Shown here one piece after another: positions 1 through 8,641 of a DNA stretch of 64,000 bases (position 1 is its first letter; every line of letters starts with the position of its first letter). The notes beneath the pieces are model-generated. The model ran no database searches, was not told the origin of the DNA, and saw nothing but the letters and a program-made list of their open reading frames with translations. The DNA is taken from NCBI GenBank assembly GCA_001464765.1, contig LNDV01000026.1, positions 54,918-118,917 on the forward strand, written 5' to 3'. Made by a program: the position numbers and the translations under genes. The stretch comes from Betaproteobacteria bacterium Ga0077526 (GTDB taxonomy: Bacteria > Pseudomonadota > Gammaproteobacteria > Burkholderiales > Ga0077523).

Positions 1-244
1 GGGCGTCGAGGATCGCCACGAAACCTGGCGGATCGCCTTTCGGGGAGGTGTCCATGTGCCCCGACGCGTCGCACGACGAGATCACGAGAAATGGTGATTT
101 GGCGATGAAGCGGCGACAGTGCGCGTCTAGGTGATCGATCTGCTTTCGGAGCACGCGATGGCTCGGGGTGCCAACGATCTCGCGGAGTTGGTCCGCATTG
201 CTGACAATATCGCGCCAACTGACGGCATCGGACTCGGTGGGCAT
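1..244 (-). CDS. FMN-binding pyridoxamine 5'-phosphate oxidase-like protein, N-terminal part (runs off the window)
   Basis: Only the first 81 codons are in the window; the gene continues beyond position 1. The ATG is at 244-242. The visible protein starts MPTESDAVSWRDIV and contains the segment LREIVGTPSHRVLRKQIDHL followed by DAHCRRFIAKSPFLVISS and SPKGDPPGFVAILD. This pattern is that of the split-barrel PPOX-type flavoproteins of the MSMEG_1061-like group, where the SP(K/R)GDPPGFV stretch lies next to the FMN phosphate. Substrate is not predictable. It lies about 130 bp downstream of the LuxR-hydrolase gene on the same strand. Confidence 0.75.
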   Translation of the reverse strand, partial: MPTESDAVSWRDIVSNADQLREIVGTPSHRVLRKQIDHLDAHCRRFIAKSPFLVISSCDASGHMDTSPKGDPPGFVAILDA

Positions 245-350
245 GCTGGTCTCCTGGCTCGCGGTTGATTGCGTCAGGAACGATGCGCCGCACTGCCGGG
301 GATGTCTTGAGGCGAAAGTCCCGTGGCGGTCTGGTGTACCGAGAGAAGTG

Positions 351-366
351 CGGGACATCGGTCCCG
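351..366. repeat. Small inverted repeat downstream of the LuxR-hydrolase gene
   Basis: CGGGAC-ATCG-GTCCCG forms a 6 bp stem with a 4 nt loop, 9 bp beyond the stop of the minus-strand hydrolase/LuxR gene. There is no T-run, so it could only be a weak or Rho-assisted terminator; it may be chance in GC-rich DNA. Confidence 0.25.
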
Positions 367-374
367 GGTGCGAG

Positions 375-1445
375 CTACGGCCGTGGCAGTTGTCGAAGCG
401 CGAGTGCGGCTGCCATGCGGGTCCGGACTCCCAGCTTGTCGTAGAGGCGCGACACGTGGTTGCGTACGGTCTTCTCGGTGACACCCAGGGCGAGGGCGAT
501 CTCGCCGTTCGTGAGACCGCGCGCGAGATGTTCCAGGACGTCGCGCTCCCGCGGCGTCAGCGTGGCCAGATCGGGCAAGGGCGTCGTCGGCGCGGTATCG
601 CCCTCCCGAACGAAGCGCGCTGTCTCGTCCAGGAATTGCGCCAGCGCGGGGTCACCATTTGTCAGGAGATGGTTGCGACTTTCGAGCGGAATGAGGCGTG
701 CGTCCGGAATCAGTCCTGCGACGCGGCGTCCTTCCTCGAAGGGTATGCGCGCGTCGTCGCGGGCATGCATCACCAGCGTCGGGCAGCGAACGCGGGGCGC
801 CAGGTCGCTGACATCCAGCCGATCGAACAGTCGCATGATCTGCGCAGCTGTCTCCGGCGCCGCGGAAACGCGCTGAATCTCGTCGAGCGCGCGATGCTCT
901 TCCGGCGTTCCGCCGGGAAGAAGCTGGTATGTGAAGACCGAGCGGAACGCCGGGTGCTCGCGGCCCCACCCGATCTCGGCGAGCTTCGCGAGCGTTTCGG
1001 CTTCTTCGATCTGCTGTGGGGTAGGGTCGCGTCGAAGGCGGCCGCGCGCGAATCCCCCGTAGAGGATGAGCCGGCTCACGCGCTCGGGGAACCTGATTGC
1101 GAACGCGATGGCGATCGCCGCGCCCTGCGAGATGCCGAGAAGCGGAAAGCGTTCAAGACCTTCGGCGTCGACGACGGCCTTGAGATCGCGGACCCAGGCC
1201 TCGAAAGACAGGTCACCCACGTTCCTGTCCGACAGTCCGGTGCCTCGTTCGTCATAGCGAATCAGAGAGTGCTTGCGCGACAAGCCGGTGAGCCACGGCC
1301 CGGCGGCCGGGTTGGTGAAGTCATGCTCGAGATGGGTGAGGTAATTGGCGGCCTTCACCAGGACCGGTCCGCTGCCGCTGCGTGCGTAAGCGATGCGGTA
1401 GCCGTCAGCCTGGGCGAAGCGGATGTGCTCGGGCGGATAGGTCAT
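375..1445 (-). CDS. Alpha/beta hydrolase fused to a C-terminal LuxR-type helix-turn-helix
   Basis: A 356-residue protein. Residues 1-280 form an alpha/beta hydrolase: nucleophile elbow GISQG with Ser106, acid in HARDD around Asp230, and His259 in SRNHL. Residues about 293-350 are a LuxR/FixJ helix-turn-helix (LTPRERDVLEHLARGLTNGE, then EKTVRNHVSRLYDKLGV). The ATG at 1445 is preferred to an in-frame start 33 codons upstream because homology to the hydrolase fold begins at IRFAQADGYRIAYARSG. Fusions of this kind are usually annotated as transcriptional regulators, the hydrolase part presumably sensing or cleaving a small ligand. No signal peptide. A single-gene unit; ligand and target genes are unknown. 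Confidence 0.88.
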   Translation of the reverse strand: MTYPPEHIRFAQADGYRIAYARSGSGPVLVKAANYLTHLEHDFTNPAAGPWLTGLSRKHSLIRYDERGTGLSDRNVGDLSFEAWVRDLKAVVDAEGLERFPLLGISQGAAIAIAFAIRFPERVSRLILYGGFARGRLRRDPTPQQIEEAETLAKLAEIGWGREHPAFRSVFTYQLLPGGTPEEHRALDEIQRVSAAPETAAQIMRLFDRLDVSDLAPRVRCPTLVMHARDDARIPFEEGRRVAGLIPDARLIPLESRNHLLTNGDPALAQFLDETARFVREGDTAPTTPLPDLATLTPRERDVLEHLARGLTNGEIALALGVTEKTVRNHVSRLYDKLGVRTRMAAALALRQLPRP

Positions 1446-1641
1446 GGGATCGCTCGGGGGTGGGACTACGCATTCTAAGGTCCGATCCAAAGATGCGGCC
1501 CCACGGTACTTGAGCTCCTCCCCCCGGCTCACCCAATTGGCCATGCAATCCGTTACGGATCCGTTGCTGGCACCTCCCCAGAGTATCCCCCAGTCCCAAG
1601 CCCGGACGGCGGGCGGTCCAAATCACCTTCGGGAGGGCAGC

Positions 1642-1823
1642 ATGGCGGGAATTCTTGTGCGCATCTTGGCGGCGGTACTGCTGGTTGTTTCAGGCGGGAA
1701 CGCCCTCGCGGGCAAAACAGTGCGAGTGGCGCCCGATCTGGAGCTGTACTACGAGGAGGCGGGTAAGGGCAGCCGTCGATCTTCATCGCCGGTTGGACTC
1801 TGACGCATGAGAAATCCCGGTAG
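1642..1823 (+). pseudogene. Decayed N-terminal remnant of a secreted alpha/beta hydrolase
   Basis: The ATG at 1642 opens a signal peptide (MAGILVRILAAVLLVVSGG, ending NALAG) followed by KTVRVAPDLELYYEEAGKG. This parallels the intact hydrolase at 3800-4708, which reads GQYVRLAGGLDLYYEDFGKG at the same point. After GKG the original frame continues with unrelated residues and stops at about 1803, whereas the next frame, from 1770, gives QPSIFIAGWTLT, which matches the PAIVFIPGWT of the intact paralogue before a stop at 1821. So a one-base deletion near 1769 plus loss of the rest of the gene has left a fragment. A real short secreted peptide is possible but less likely. Confidence 0.7.
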
Positions 1824-1937
1824 GGAGTGCGTGATGGGGATCGCCAGTGGTTGTTCGGCCACCCCGTCGGCCGATGAGTCGGGCTGTCGCGGTCGCTGTT
1901 CGAAAGCCTGGGGCAGTGCAGTATTTCAGTCAGAGGC

Positions 1938-3776
1938 TCAGAGGCGATCCAGCTTCAGTTGTGATCGTTCGCCGGCCCAGGCCTTTTCCAGTTGACGATC
2001 CAACGCAGCCGCTTTTTGGGGCTCACCACGGCGGGCATACAGTTCACGCAGGCCGAACAGTGCCCAGCCGTTGTTGGGCACACGAGCGAGACTTTCGCGG
2101 AACGCGGATTCCGCCTCGGCGGTGTTACCAGCGATCAGAAGCGCGGCGCCCAGGGACTGACGGATAGGGTAGTACCAGTAAGGAGGTTCGGAGTACGCGA
2201 GCAGGTCTTCGAGCGCGACGGCTTCACGGTAGGCTGCGGCAGCCGCGGCGGCGTCCCCGGCTGCCAGGTGGATTCGGGCCTGTACGACATGCCGTGCGAT
2301 CTGCAGGATCTCCTTTGCCGGTACCCCTGCGGCGGCGAGGTCCGCGAAGTCATTCGTAGTGGCAAGCGTGTCGATAGCGCGGAGTTCGATCCCGGCGTTC
2401 TCCAAGTCCCGCGCCTGAGCAAACGCGCCGCCGCGGGCGTAGTGCCACATGGCGCGCACATAGGGAAACTCAGATCCAGGGTCGGCCAGCGCCGAGAGGG
2501 TCCTGACATTCCCGAATTGCGCGTGAGCGAAGTACGGAGCCACCTTGATGGGTTGTACCCAACCAATCTCGCGTACCGCAGATTCCGTGACGATCTGTCC
2601 CAGTTTATCCGCGGCCGCAAGTACCGTACTGCCGTCTCCCGCCATCTGGGCGGACACCATCAGCGAGTGGACGTTGTGGGGGTAGTAGGCCGCGGGATAG
2701 ATGCCTGCCGGCGCGGAGCGCGCTATGTATCTCTCGTCTGCTGCCACGGCGGCCCGGTTCGCTTCGAGGGCGTCGCGGTAGAGTCCCACCCGGTAGAAAG
2801 TGTGGAAGGGCATGTGTACCAGGTGCCCCGCACCGGGCATGAGGCGGCCTAGCCGCCGCGCGTGGGGCAAGGCGCGCCCCGGGTCGCTGGATGCTTCCGT
2901 GATGTGGATGTAGAAGTGGACCGCTCCGGCATGGTCCGGATTGCGTCGGAGCACAGTCTCGAGCGCTGCCAGAATTTCGGCCGTACGGCCCTTCGGCTGA
3001 TTGCCGCCCGCCTCCCAGTAGTCCCAGGGTTGCAGGTTCATGAGGGCCTCCGCGTACAAGACCTGAACGTGATCATCCGTGGGGAACTCGCGTGCTACCC
3101 GGCCCATCGCCTCGGCATAGGCGGCATCCAGCGCGGCGCGGTCGGTGCCGGCGCGATAGCGTTCCGCGAGGGCCCGGGTGAGCGCCCTCTCTTTCGGGGG
3201 TGCGTCCGCGGCGAGGGTCACGGCCTTCGCTGCAGCTTCGGTCGCCATGTCGGTCAGCGCCGCTTCCATCGGGGCATTGATGTTCGGCCCCATGACCAGC
3301 GCCTCGCCCCAATAGCAAAGTGCACAGGCGGGGTCGAGGCGACGCGCCTTGCGGAACGCGCGAAGCGCCTCGGCGTGATTGAACGCGTAGGCCAGCCGCA
3401 GCCCTTGGTCGAAGTACTTCTGAGCTCTCGGATTGCGGGTGCGGATCGGCAAGTGAAGCGAGCCGAGATCTTCGGCGAGGACGGGGTCGCTATCGGCGCG
3501 TGCAATGGACTCTGCGGTGGGAATCACGCGCGTGAATGGGCCGACTTCGGAGCGTTGCGGGGACGGACTGCCGTCTTCCCGTGCCATTGCCAGCCGAAAG
3601 AAGCTGTTCGCTTGTTTTCCGAGAGGTCGCACGAGGCAGAGCGGATTGCCGATCGTGGTGGCGAGAAACGCCTTCTCGCCGAAATCGCTGTCGGAAGCCA
3701 CTTCGTGCAAAGCAACCAGGGACATCCCGGCCATCGCCAGGGCTGAGGCCAACGCAGTGCGCTGAAGGCGGTTCAT
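1938..3776 (-). CDS. Secreted tetratricopeptide-repeat protein
   Basis: A 612-residue protein with an N-terminal hydrophobic signal (MNRLQRTALASALAMAGMSL). After about residue 110 it carries TPR-like helices: QKYFDQGLRLAYAFNHAEAL with a conserved CALCYWGEALVMGPNIN block near residue 155, and C-terminal repeats such as GNTAEAESAFRESLARVPNN. This CxLCYWGEA..GPN block is characteristic of a widespread family of periplasmic TPR proteins of unknown function. It lies 23 bp downstream of the secreted hydrolase at 3800-4708 on the same strand, so the two are probably cotranscribed; the TPR protein may scaffold or accompany the hydrolase. No enzymatic residues are evident. Confidence 0.85.
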   Translation of the reverse strand: MNRLQRTALASALAMAGMSLVALHEVASDSDFGEKAFLATTIGNPLCLVRPLGKQANSFFRLAMAREDGSPSPQRSEVGPFTRVIPTAESIARADSDPVLAEDLGSLHLPIRTRNPRAQKYFDQGLRLAYAFNHAEALRAFRKARRLDPACALCYWGEALVMGPNINAPMEAALTDMATEAAAKAVTLAADAPPKERALTRALAERYRAGTDRAALDAAYAEAMGRVAREFPTDDHVQVLYAEALMNLQPWDYWEAGGNQPKGRTAEILAALETVLRRNPDHAGAVHFYIHITEASSDPGRALPHARRLGRLMPGAGHLVHMPFHTFYRVGLYRDALEANRAAVAADERYIARSAPAGIYPAAYYPHNVHSLMVSAQMAGDGSTVLAAADKLGQIVTESAVREIGWVQPIKVAPYFAHAQFGNVRTLSALADPGSEFPYVRAMWHYARGGAFAQARDLENAGIELRAIDTLATTNDFADLAAAGVPAKEILQIARHVVQARIHLAAGDAAAAAAAYREAVALEDLLAYSEPPYWYYPIRQSLGAALLIAGNTAEAESAFRESLARVPNNGWALFGLRELYARRGEPQKAAALDRQLEKAWAGERSQLKLDRL

Positions 3777-3799
3777 GTTGTCTCCTCTGGGAAATCGAA

Positions 3800-4708
3800 T
3801 CAGCGAACCTTGGCAAGGAAGGCGTCGACAGCGGCGTTGAACCGGTCAGGAAACTCCCAGGGCATGAGGTGCAGGCCGAAAGACTGGATCTCGGCATGTG
3901 GCGCGTTTCGCTTGAGCCAGGCGACACCCGCCTCGTTGTAGCCAGGGAACCATCCGGGATCGGCCAGCACGTTGAGCACGGGAAGCCGACCATCGATTGC
4001 ACGGGCCTCGGCGCTGTAGTCGGCAAGCAACCCGTCGTAGTCGAGCTGGACGGCGACCGAAGCGGGCGTGGCGGTGAGCGACCGCAGGAATCCCTCCATT
4101 TCCGCCTCGGTCAGCGGGCGGGTCACCATCGACTGCACGAACTCTCGGGTCAGCTTCGTACGGTCATGAAGAACCCCGTCGTGGAAGTAGCGCATCTCCA
4201 CCGGAGACTTGATCAATCCCCAGTCCTCGCCGGATTCGATGATCGGCTTGGGCGGAGAATCGATGCACACGAAGGCCCGGACGTTGTCCGTGCCATGTGC
4301 CCGAAAGTAGGCGTAGGCCGTGTGGCAACCCCAGGAGAACCCGACCAGCGTCACGTTGCGCAGACCGAGCGCATCGAGAAACGCCTTCAGGTCCTCCCCG
4401 TGTTGTTTGTAGTGATGGCCTTCCGCCGGCTTCGACGAGCGTCCCTGTCCGCGCGGGTCATAGCTGACGACGCGGTACTGCTTGGCGAAGTGCGGCAACT
4501 GGTGCTGGAACAGACTCGTCGTCCCGGTCCAACCGGGGATGAAAACGATGGCTGGCCCTTTGCCGAAGTCTTCGTAGTAAAGGTCCAGGCCGCCGGCAAG
4601 ACGGACGTACTGGCCTGCAAGGGCATCGGAAGTCGAGAACGAAATCAAGATTGCCGCGAGCAGGGCGGCGAGGGACGGCACGCGTTTCCAGAAGGGGCAG
4701 GTGTTCAT
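3800..4708 (-). CDS. Secreted alpha/beta hydrolase
   Basis: A 302-residue protein. The ATG at 4708 gives a clean signal peptide (residues 1-31, ending DALA-G). The mature part is a classical alpha/beta hydrolase: oxyanion-loop region VFIPGWTG, nucleophile elbow GFSWG with Ser125, Asp250 in VLADPGWFPG, and His280 in FGLHLMPWEFPD. The longer open frame upstream to 4954 is rejected because it would bury the signal peptide. It heads a probable two-gene unit with the TPR protein. The substrate is unknown; esterase or lactonase activity is plausible but not shown. The gene has a broken paralogue at 1642-1823. Confidence 0.88.
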   Translation of the reverse strand: MNTCPFWKRVPSLAALLAAILISFSTSDALAGQYVRLAGGLDLYYEDFGKGPAIVFIPGWTGTTSLFQHQLPHFAKQYRVVSYDPRGQGRSSKPAEGHHYKQHGEDLKAFLDALGLRNVTLVGFSWGCHTAYAYFRAHGTDNVRAFVCIDSPPKPIIESGEDWGLIKSPVEMRYFHDGVLHDRTKLTREFVQSMVTRPLTEAEMEGFLRSLTATPASVAVQLDYDGLLADYSAEARAIDGRLPVLNVLADPGWFPGYNEAGVAWLKRNAPHAEIQSFGLHLMPWEFPDRFNAAVDAFLAKVR

Positions 4709-5096
4709 GGTGTCTCCGGCAAGAGTCCAGCGCGATCGGAAGAACGACGGCCCCATTCTGTGAGCCAGGCCCCATTCCATGAACCCTACGCATGCTGTAC
4801 GACCGGACCCGATGGATGTCGCCCTACACTCATCGTGTGCCGGTCCGGCACTGGCGGAGTAGACTTCTGTCGGAGTTGTGGGTGGCCTTGGAGTCCCGTT
4901 CGGCGGTGTTCGTACATGGCTGCATAGCTTCAACCGGGACTGAAAGGGGCGCACTCCAGGTGCTGTCGATCGTGAGCTTGTCCAATCGGGCGCGAGCGGA
5001 TCGAGCAGGTTTCAGTTCGATCTTCCTTTCGCGGATGGATGACCTGTCCGGCGCTCGCAGCGCGAATCGCGTTGCCGAAATGTCGAGGAGATTCCC
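4709..5096. other. Divergent intergenic region between secreted hydrolase and substrate-binding protein genes
   Basis: 388 bp without a credible gene. It must hold the promoters of both flanking genes. The only visible structure is a pair of direct repeats (see 4749-4777). No clear sigma70 hexamers were found by eye. Confidence 0.5.
4749..4777. repeat. Pair of 10-bp direct repeats upstream of the secreted hydrolase gene
   Basis: GGCCCCATTC occurs at 4749-4758 and again at 4768-4777, 19 bp apart (nearly two helical turns), 41-69 bp upstream of the hydrolase ATG at 4708. Position and spacing fit an operator or activator site, but two copies of a GC-rich decamer could be chance. Confidence 0.3.
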
Positions 5097-6131
5097 GTGC
5101 TGACGCAGCCGCATCCCAGCCTGGTCGCCCCAGGCACTCGGCGTCGCCGGTTCCTGAAGGCAATGGCCGCTGGCGCGGCATTGTCAGGCGCCGGAGCCAT
5201 ACCCGATGCACAGGCGGAGCCGCCCCCCGAGATTCGTCGGGTCCGTATCCAGACCGACCCGATCGTGTGTCTCGCCCCCCAATTCCTGGCGAAGACGCTG
5301 CTCGAGCTCGAAGGCTTCGAATCCGTTGAGTACGTCGATCTGAAGGGCAGCCTTGGTCCGAAAGCGCTCAGTAACGGTGTCGTGGACTTCACGATCTGGG
5401 ATGCGGCCTCCAGCCTGACGGCCTTTGAGGCCAACCCGGGCTTCGTGTTCCTGGCGGGACTGCATGCGGGATGCTGGGAATTGTTCGGAAACGACCGGGT
5501 GCGGGTGATCCGGGATCTCGAGGGCAAGCGCATCGCCATTCGCGGCTTTGGCGACACGGACCACGTCCTCATCTCGAGCATGCTCGCGTACGTCGGTATC
5601 GATCCGAGCGCTGCAGTGCAGTGGGTGCAGGTTCCGACCTACCGGGAGGGACGGGCCCGGTTTGCGGCGGGCGAAGTCGACGCCGTGCTGTGCTCACCGC
5701 CGGGCCCCCAGGAACTGCGGGCGCGTCGTGTCGGCCACGTGATCGTCAATTCGACGGTGGACCGTCCCTGGGCCCACTACTACTGCTGCATGATCGAAGC
5801 GAGCAGAACCTTCGCGACGCAGTATCCCTCGGCCACCAAGCGAGTGGTAAGGGCGTTCCTGAAGGCCGCCGACTTTTGCGCTGACGCACCGGCAGAGGCG
5901 GCGCGCCTACTCGTGGCCGAGAAACGCACCGGTGACGCCCGTGCCGCGGAAGAGGTTCTCCGGTCGCTTCCCTATCGCGCGTGGCGGGACGTGCTGCCCG
6001 AGGACACCTTGCGTTTCTTTGCGCTGCGTCTGCACGATGTCGGGATGCTTCGGATGACCCCAAACGAGATCCTCGTCCAATCGACCGACTGGCGCATCCT
6101 GAACGCCCTCCGGCAGGAGTTGCGGGGGTGA
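5097..6131 (+). CDS. ABC-type substrate-binding protein (SsuA/NMT1-like) with Tat-like signal
   Basis: A 344-residue protein, GTG start at 5097 preceded by GAGGAG at 5085-5090. The N-terminus has a twin-arginine-like signal (GTRRRRFLKAMAAGAALSG). The remainder is a type 2 periplasmic-binding fold of the sulfonate/taurine/thiamine-precursor class: PIVCLAPQFLAKTLLELEGF, DFTIWDAASSLTAFEANPG and EGKRIAIRGFGD. No permease or ATPase gene is adjacent. Instead its stop overlaps the start of a sensor kinase gene (GTGA), so it probably acts as the ligand-sensing partner of that kinase rather than in transport. Ligand unknown. Confidence 0.85.
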   Translation: MLTQPHPSLVAPGTRRRRFLKAMAAGAALSGAGAIPDAQAEPPPEIRRVRIQTDPIVCLAPQFLAKTLLELEGFESVEYVDLKGSLGPKALSNGVVDFTIWDAASSLTAFEANPGFVFLAGLHAGCWELFGNDRVRVIRDLEGKRIAIRGFGDTDHVLISSMLAYVGIDPSAAVQWVQVPTYREGRARFAAGEVDAVLCSPPGPQELRARRVGHVIVNSTVDRPWAHYYCCMIEASRTFATQYPSATKRVVRAFLKAADFCADAPAEAARLLVAEKRTGDARAAEEVLRSLPYRAWRDVLPEDTLRFFALRLHDVGMLRMTPNEILVQSTDWRILNALRQELRG

Positions 6132-7771
6132 GCGCGGAACCCCTCCGCCAGGTTCGCGATGCGCTCGTGCGCTGGGTTGCCACTTATCCGGCGACGGTGC
6201 GGCGAAAGCTGATGTTTGCCTTTCTGCTGATCGCAGGCCTGCTGGTATCGGTCGCGGGGGTAGCGCTGCAAGGCCTTCACGCGCAGGAGAGCCAGGCGCA
6301 GGAACTCGCACAATTGCAGAGGCGAATCGCCGCTTACCGGCAGTTGTCCTTCGACGTGCTGGCCCAACTGCACAGCGTGTCCAACGCCCTGCTGGACGTC
6401 AGTGAGCGCCGTCACGAAGATGCCTTGCGGCAACTCAAGCAGTTCAGCTATGACCTGGACCGTGTACGCCATGTGGACGCGTCGGACGCAACCAGCCTGG
6501 AGCGGGTCCGAAGTGCGCTCGCGGCGTTCGTCCAGTCTGCCGAGTCGACGGTGTCGTCCCTGCGCGAGGGTCGACGGGAGCAGGGCATTCGGGAGCAACT
6601 GACCGTCGCCACGCCTCTGGGCGACCGGGTCGAGCGGCTCCTCAGCGAGATGGTCAATCGGGCGGAGGCGGATCTGGTCGACGGCCTGCAGAAGAGTCGT
6701 GAGACTTCTGCGCGGGTCTGGACCACCATTGTGGCGTGCAGTCTGGTCGCCATCGGCCTCGCACTCGGGCTCGGTTACATCATTTCGCTGGCGATCATCC
6801 GCCCTGTCGCCGTGATTGGGGAACGAGTTCAGGCCATCGGCCTCGGCCAGTTCACGGGTGCGGTCGATGTGCCGAGCGGGGATGAACTCGGGACCCTCGC
6901 GGCCGGCGTCAACGGCATGAGTGCAAAGTTGACCGAGCTCTACGGGCAGGTGGAAGCGGCTCGAGCGAGTGCTGCGCGTGCCAACGACGAGAAGTCGCTC
7001 TTCATCACCGCGGCTTGTCACGATCTCCGGCAACCGGCCGTCGCGGCCATGCTTTGGCATCGCATGCTGAAGGAAGCGCAGGAGACTGGCGATGCTCGAA
7101 GACTCGACAGAGCCCATTGGGGCCTGGAGGGAACGCTGCGTGCCCTCAATCAATTGTTTGGCGAAATTCTCGACGTAGGCCGCCTGGAACTCGGCCGCGG
7201 GGTCGTCCAGCGCGAGCCCGTTGACCTCGGGTCATTTCTCCAAACTGTCCACGACGAGTACGGCGCGGCGGCGCAACATCGGGAAGTGAGGTTTTCGCTA
7301 CGACTGCCTAAACGATGCATGCCCGTGGCGGACAGTGATTCGACTCTCCTGGGGCGCATCGTGCGCAACCTGCTGACGAATGCCTTCAGCTACACCCCCA
7401 AAGGCCGAGTTCTGCTCGCAGCAGCGATGATTGGAAACGAGATCAAGATCGTCGTGGCGGATTCCGGGGAGGGGCTATCCGATGAGATCCAGGAGTGGAT
7501 GCGCCAGCCCCTGGACCCCGGCAAGCCCGTTCTGAAACTTGCCGGACCAGGTCGACACCTAGGTCTGGTCATCGTCCGAAAGATGGTGGGGCTGCTTGGC
7601 GATCACTCCCTGAGAATCGCGACCCGAGCCGGGGCCGGGACGCGCTTCACCGTGGTAGTGCCCCGAGCCGTCGAGTGCGTGGCGGCCGACGCCGACACGC
7701 CACATAACGACAGGCAGGACTTCGACTTCGCGGAGGACGGGCGCGCGGGGGCGCACGCGCGGCCGTCGTAG
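6128..7771 (+). CDS. Membrane sensor histidine kinase
   Basis: A 547-residue protein starting at GTG 6128, which overlaps the stop of the binding-protein gene by 4 bp; longer in-frame starts lie inside that gene. Architecture: membrane segment about residues 28-50 (LMFAFLLIAGLLVSVAGVAL), a helical periplasmic region to about 195, second membrane segment about 197-222, HAMP about 222-275, H-box with His298 (ACHDLRQPAVAAMLWHRML), then a HATPase domain with N-box LLTNAFSYTP, G1 DSGEGL and G2 GRHLGLVIV. It presumably phosphorylates the convergently encoded LuxR-type regulator at 7776-8432. Coupling to a substrate-binding protein suggests periplasmic ligand sensing. Confidence 0.9.
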   Translation: MSAEPLRQVRDALVRWVATYPATVRRKLMFAFLLIAGLLVSVAGVALQGLHAQESQAQELAQLQRRIAAYRQLSFDVLAQLHSVSNALLDVSERRHEDALRQLKQFSYDLDRVRHVDASDATSLERVRSALAAFVQSAESTVSSLREGRREQGIREQLTVATPLGDRVERLLSEMVNRAEADLVDGLQKSRETSARVWTTIVACSLVAIGLALGLGYIISLAIIRPVAVIGERVQAIGLGQFTGAVDVPSGDELGTLAAGVNGMSAKLTELYGQVEAARASAARANDEKSLFITAACHDLRQPAVAAMLWHRMLKEAQETGDARRLDRAHWGLEGTLRALNQLFGEILDVGRLELGRGVVQREPVDLGSFLQTVHDEYGAAAQHREVRFSLRLPKRCMPVADSDSTLLGRIVRNLLTNAFSYTPKGRVLLAAAMIGNEIKIVVADSGEGLSDEIQEWMRQPLDPGKPVLKLAGPGRHLGLVIVRKMVGLLGDHSLRIATRAGAGTRFTVVVPRAVECVAADADTPHNDRQDFDFAEDGRAGAHARPS

Positions 7772-7775
7772 GGAC

Positions 7776-8432
7776 TCAGCGGTGCAGCGGGCCGCGCCGC
7801 GTGACTTCCAGTACCAGTTGCGTCCGATTCGTCACGCCGTAGAGCCCAAGCAACTCGCTGACGTAGTCGCGTGCTGTGCTCTCGGCGATGTCGAGCCGAC
7901 GAGCGATGCTCTTGTTGGGCAGGCCCTGGAGCAGAAGGTCCAGCACACTTTGCTGTCGTGCAGTCAGTGCTGGAGCGACGCCGGTCGGCGCCCTGGTGGC
8001 TTGCGGTGAGCCAGCTGCGCCGGTGACTCGAGGCGGCGTCGAGTGGATCGATGCGGGGACGGTCACAGCACCCGAGGAGGCCATCCGCAAAGCGTGCCAG
8101 AGGGTATCCGGATTGTCGGTGGACTTCGGGATGAACCCCATGGCCCCTCGCTGAATGCATTCGAGTACGGTATCGCGATCTTCGGTGCCCGAGAGCACCA
8201 CGACGCGGACTTCGGGATGCGTCTCCTTGATGCGGGAAAGCACTGAGAGGCCATCGGCATCCGGCAGACCCAAGTCCAGAAACACCAGTTCGGCACCGTG
8301 AGCTTCCAGATGGGCCAATCCGGATGCGGCATCGGCGGCGTGCGCGACGCGCACGTCCGGGTCTGCTGACTGGAGAAGGGCTGATACGCCTTCGCGAAAC
8401 AGTCCGTGATCGTCGATCAGGAGAATGTCCAT
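7776..8432 (-). CDS. NarL/FixJ-family response regulator
   Basis: A 218-residue two-domain regulator. The receiver domain (1-120) begins MDILLIDDHGLFREGV, with phosphoacceptor Asp53 in VFLDLGLPDADGL and Lys103 in GFIPKS. A flexible Pro/Ala/Thr linker follows, then a LuxR helix-turn-helix at about 155-212 (LTARQQSVLDLLLQGLPNKS, then ESTARDYVSELLGLYGV). The ATG at 8432 is chosen because the receiver fold starts there. The gene converges on the sensor kinase gene, with only 4 bp between the stop codons, and is the obvious cognate regulator. Confidence 0.92.
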   Translation of the reverse strand: MDILLIDDHGLFREGVSALLQSADPDVRVAHAADAASGLAHLEAHGAELVFLDLGLPDADGLSVLSRIKETHPEVRVVVLSGTEDRDTVLECIQRGAMGFIPKSTDNPDTLWHALRMASSGAVTVPASIHSTPPRVTGAAGSPQATRAPTGVAPALTARQQSVLDLLLQGLPNKSIARRLDIAESTARDYVSELLGLYGVTNRTQLVLEVTRRGPLHR

Positions 8433-8641
8433 GGCGGGATCGGCTCCGTAAACGGGTCGTCTCCGAGGCGAGTAATGCCGAACGGCTACTTGGGGTGCAT
8501 TCTGCGCCGGTGGTGCCGGCTGCACAAAGCCGAAGATGTTATTTTCGCGCCATGCTACCGGGGGACGCCGTGGCACTGGCTCAAGGCTTCCTTCCGCTGC
8601 TGCAACCGGCCATTTGGAAGGCTCCCCAAGTCCCGGTACGT

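Noticed and set aside
3536..4927. Plus-strand open frame of over 460 codons opposite the secreted hydrolase
   Set aside because: No motifs; the minus strand encodes a hydrolase with signal peptide and full triad.
5097..6131. Component of a nearby nitrate/sulfonate ABC importer
   Set aside because: No permease or ATPase genes are near; the only coupled gene is a sensor kinase.
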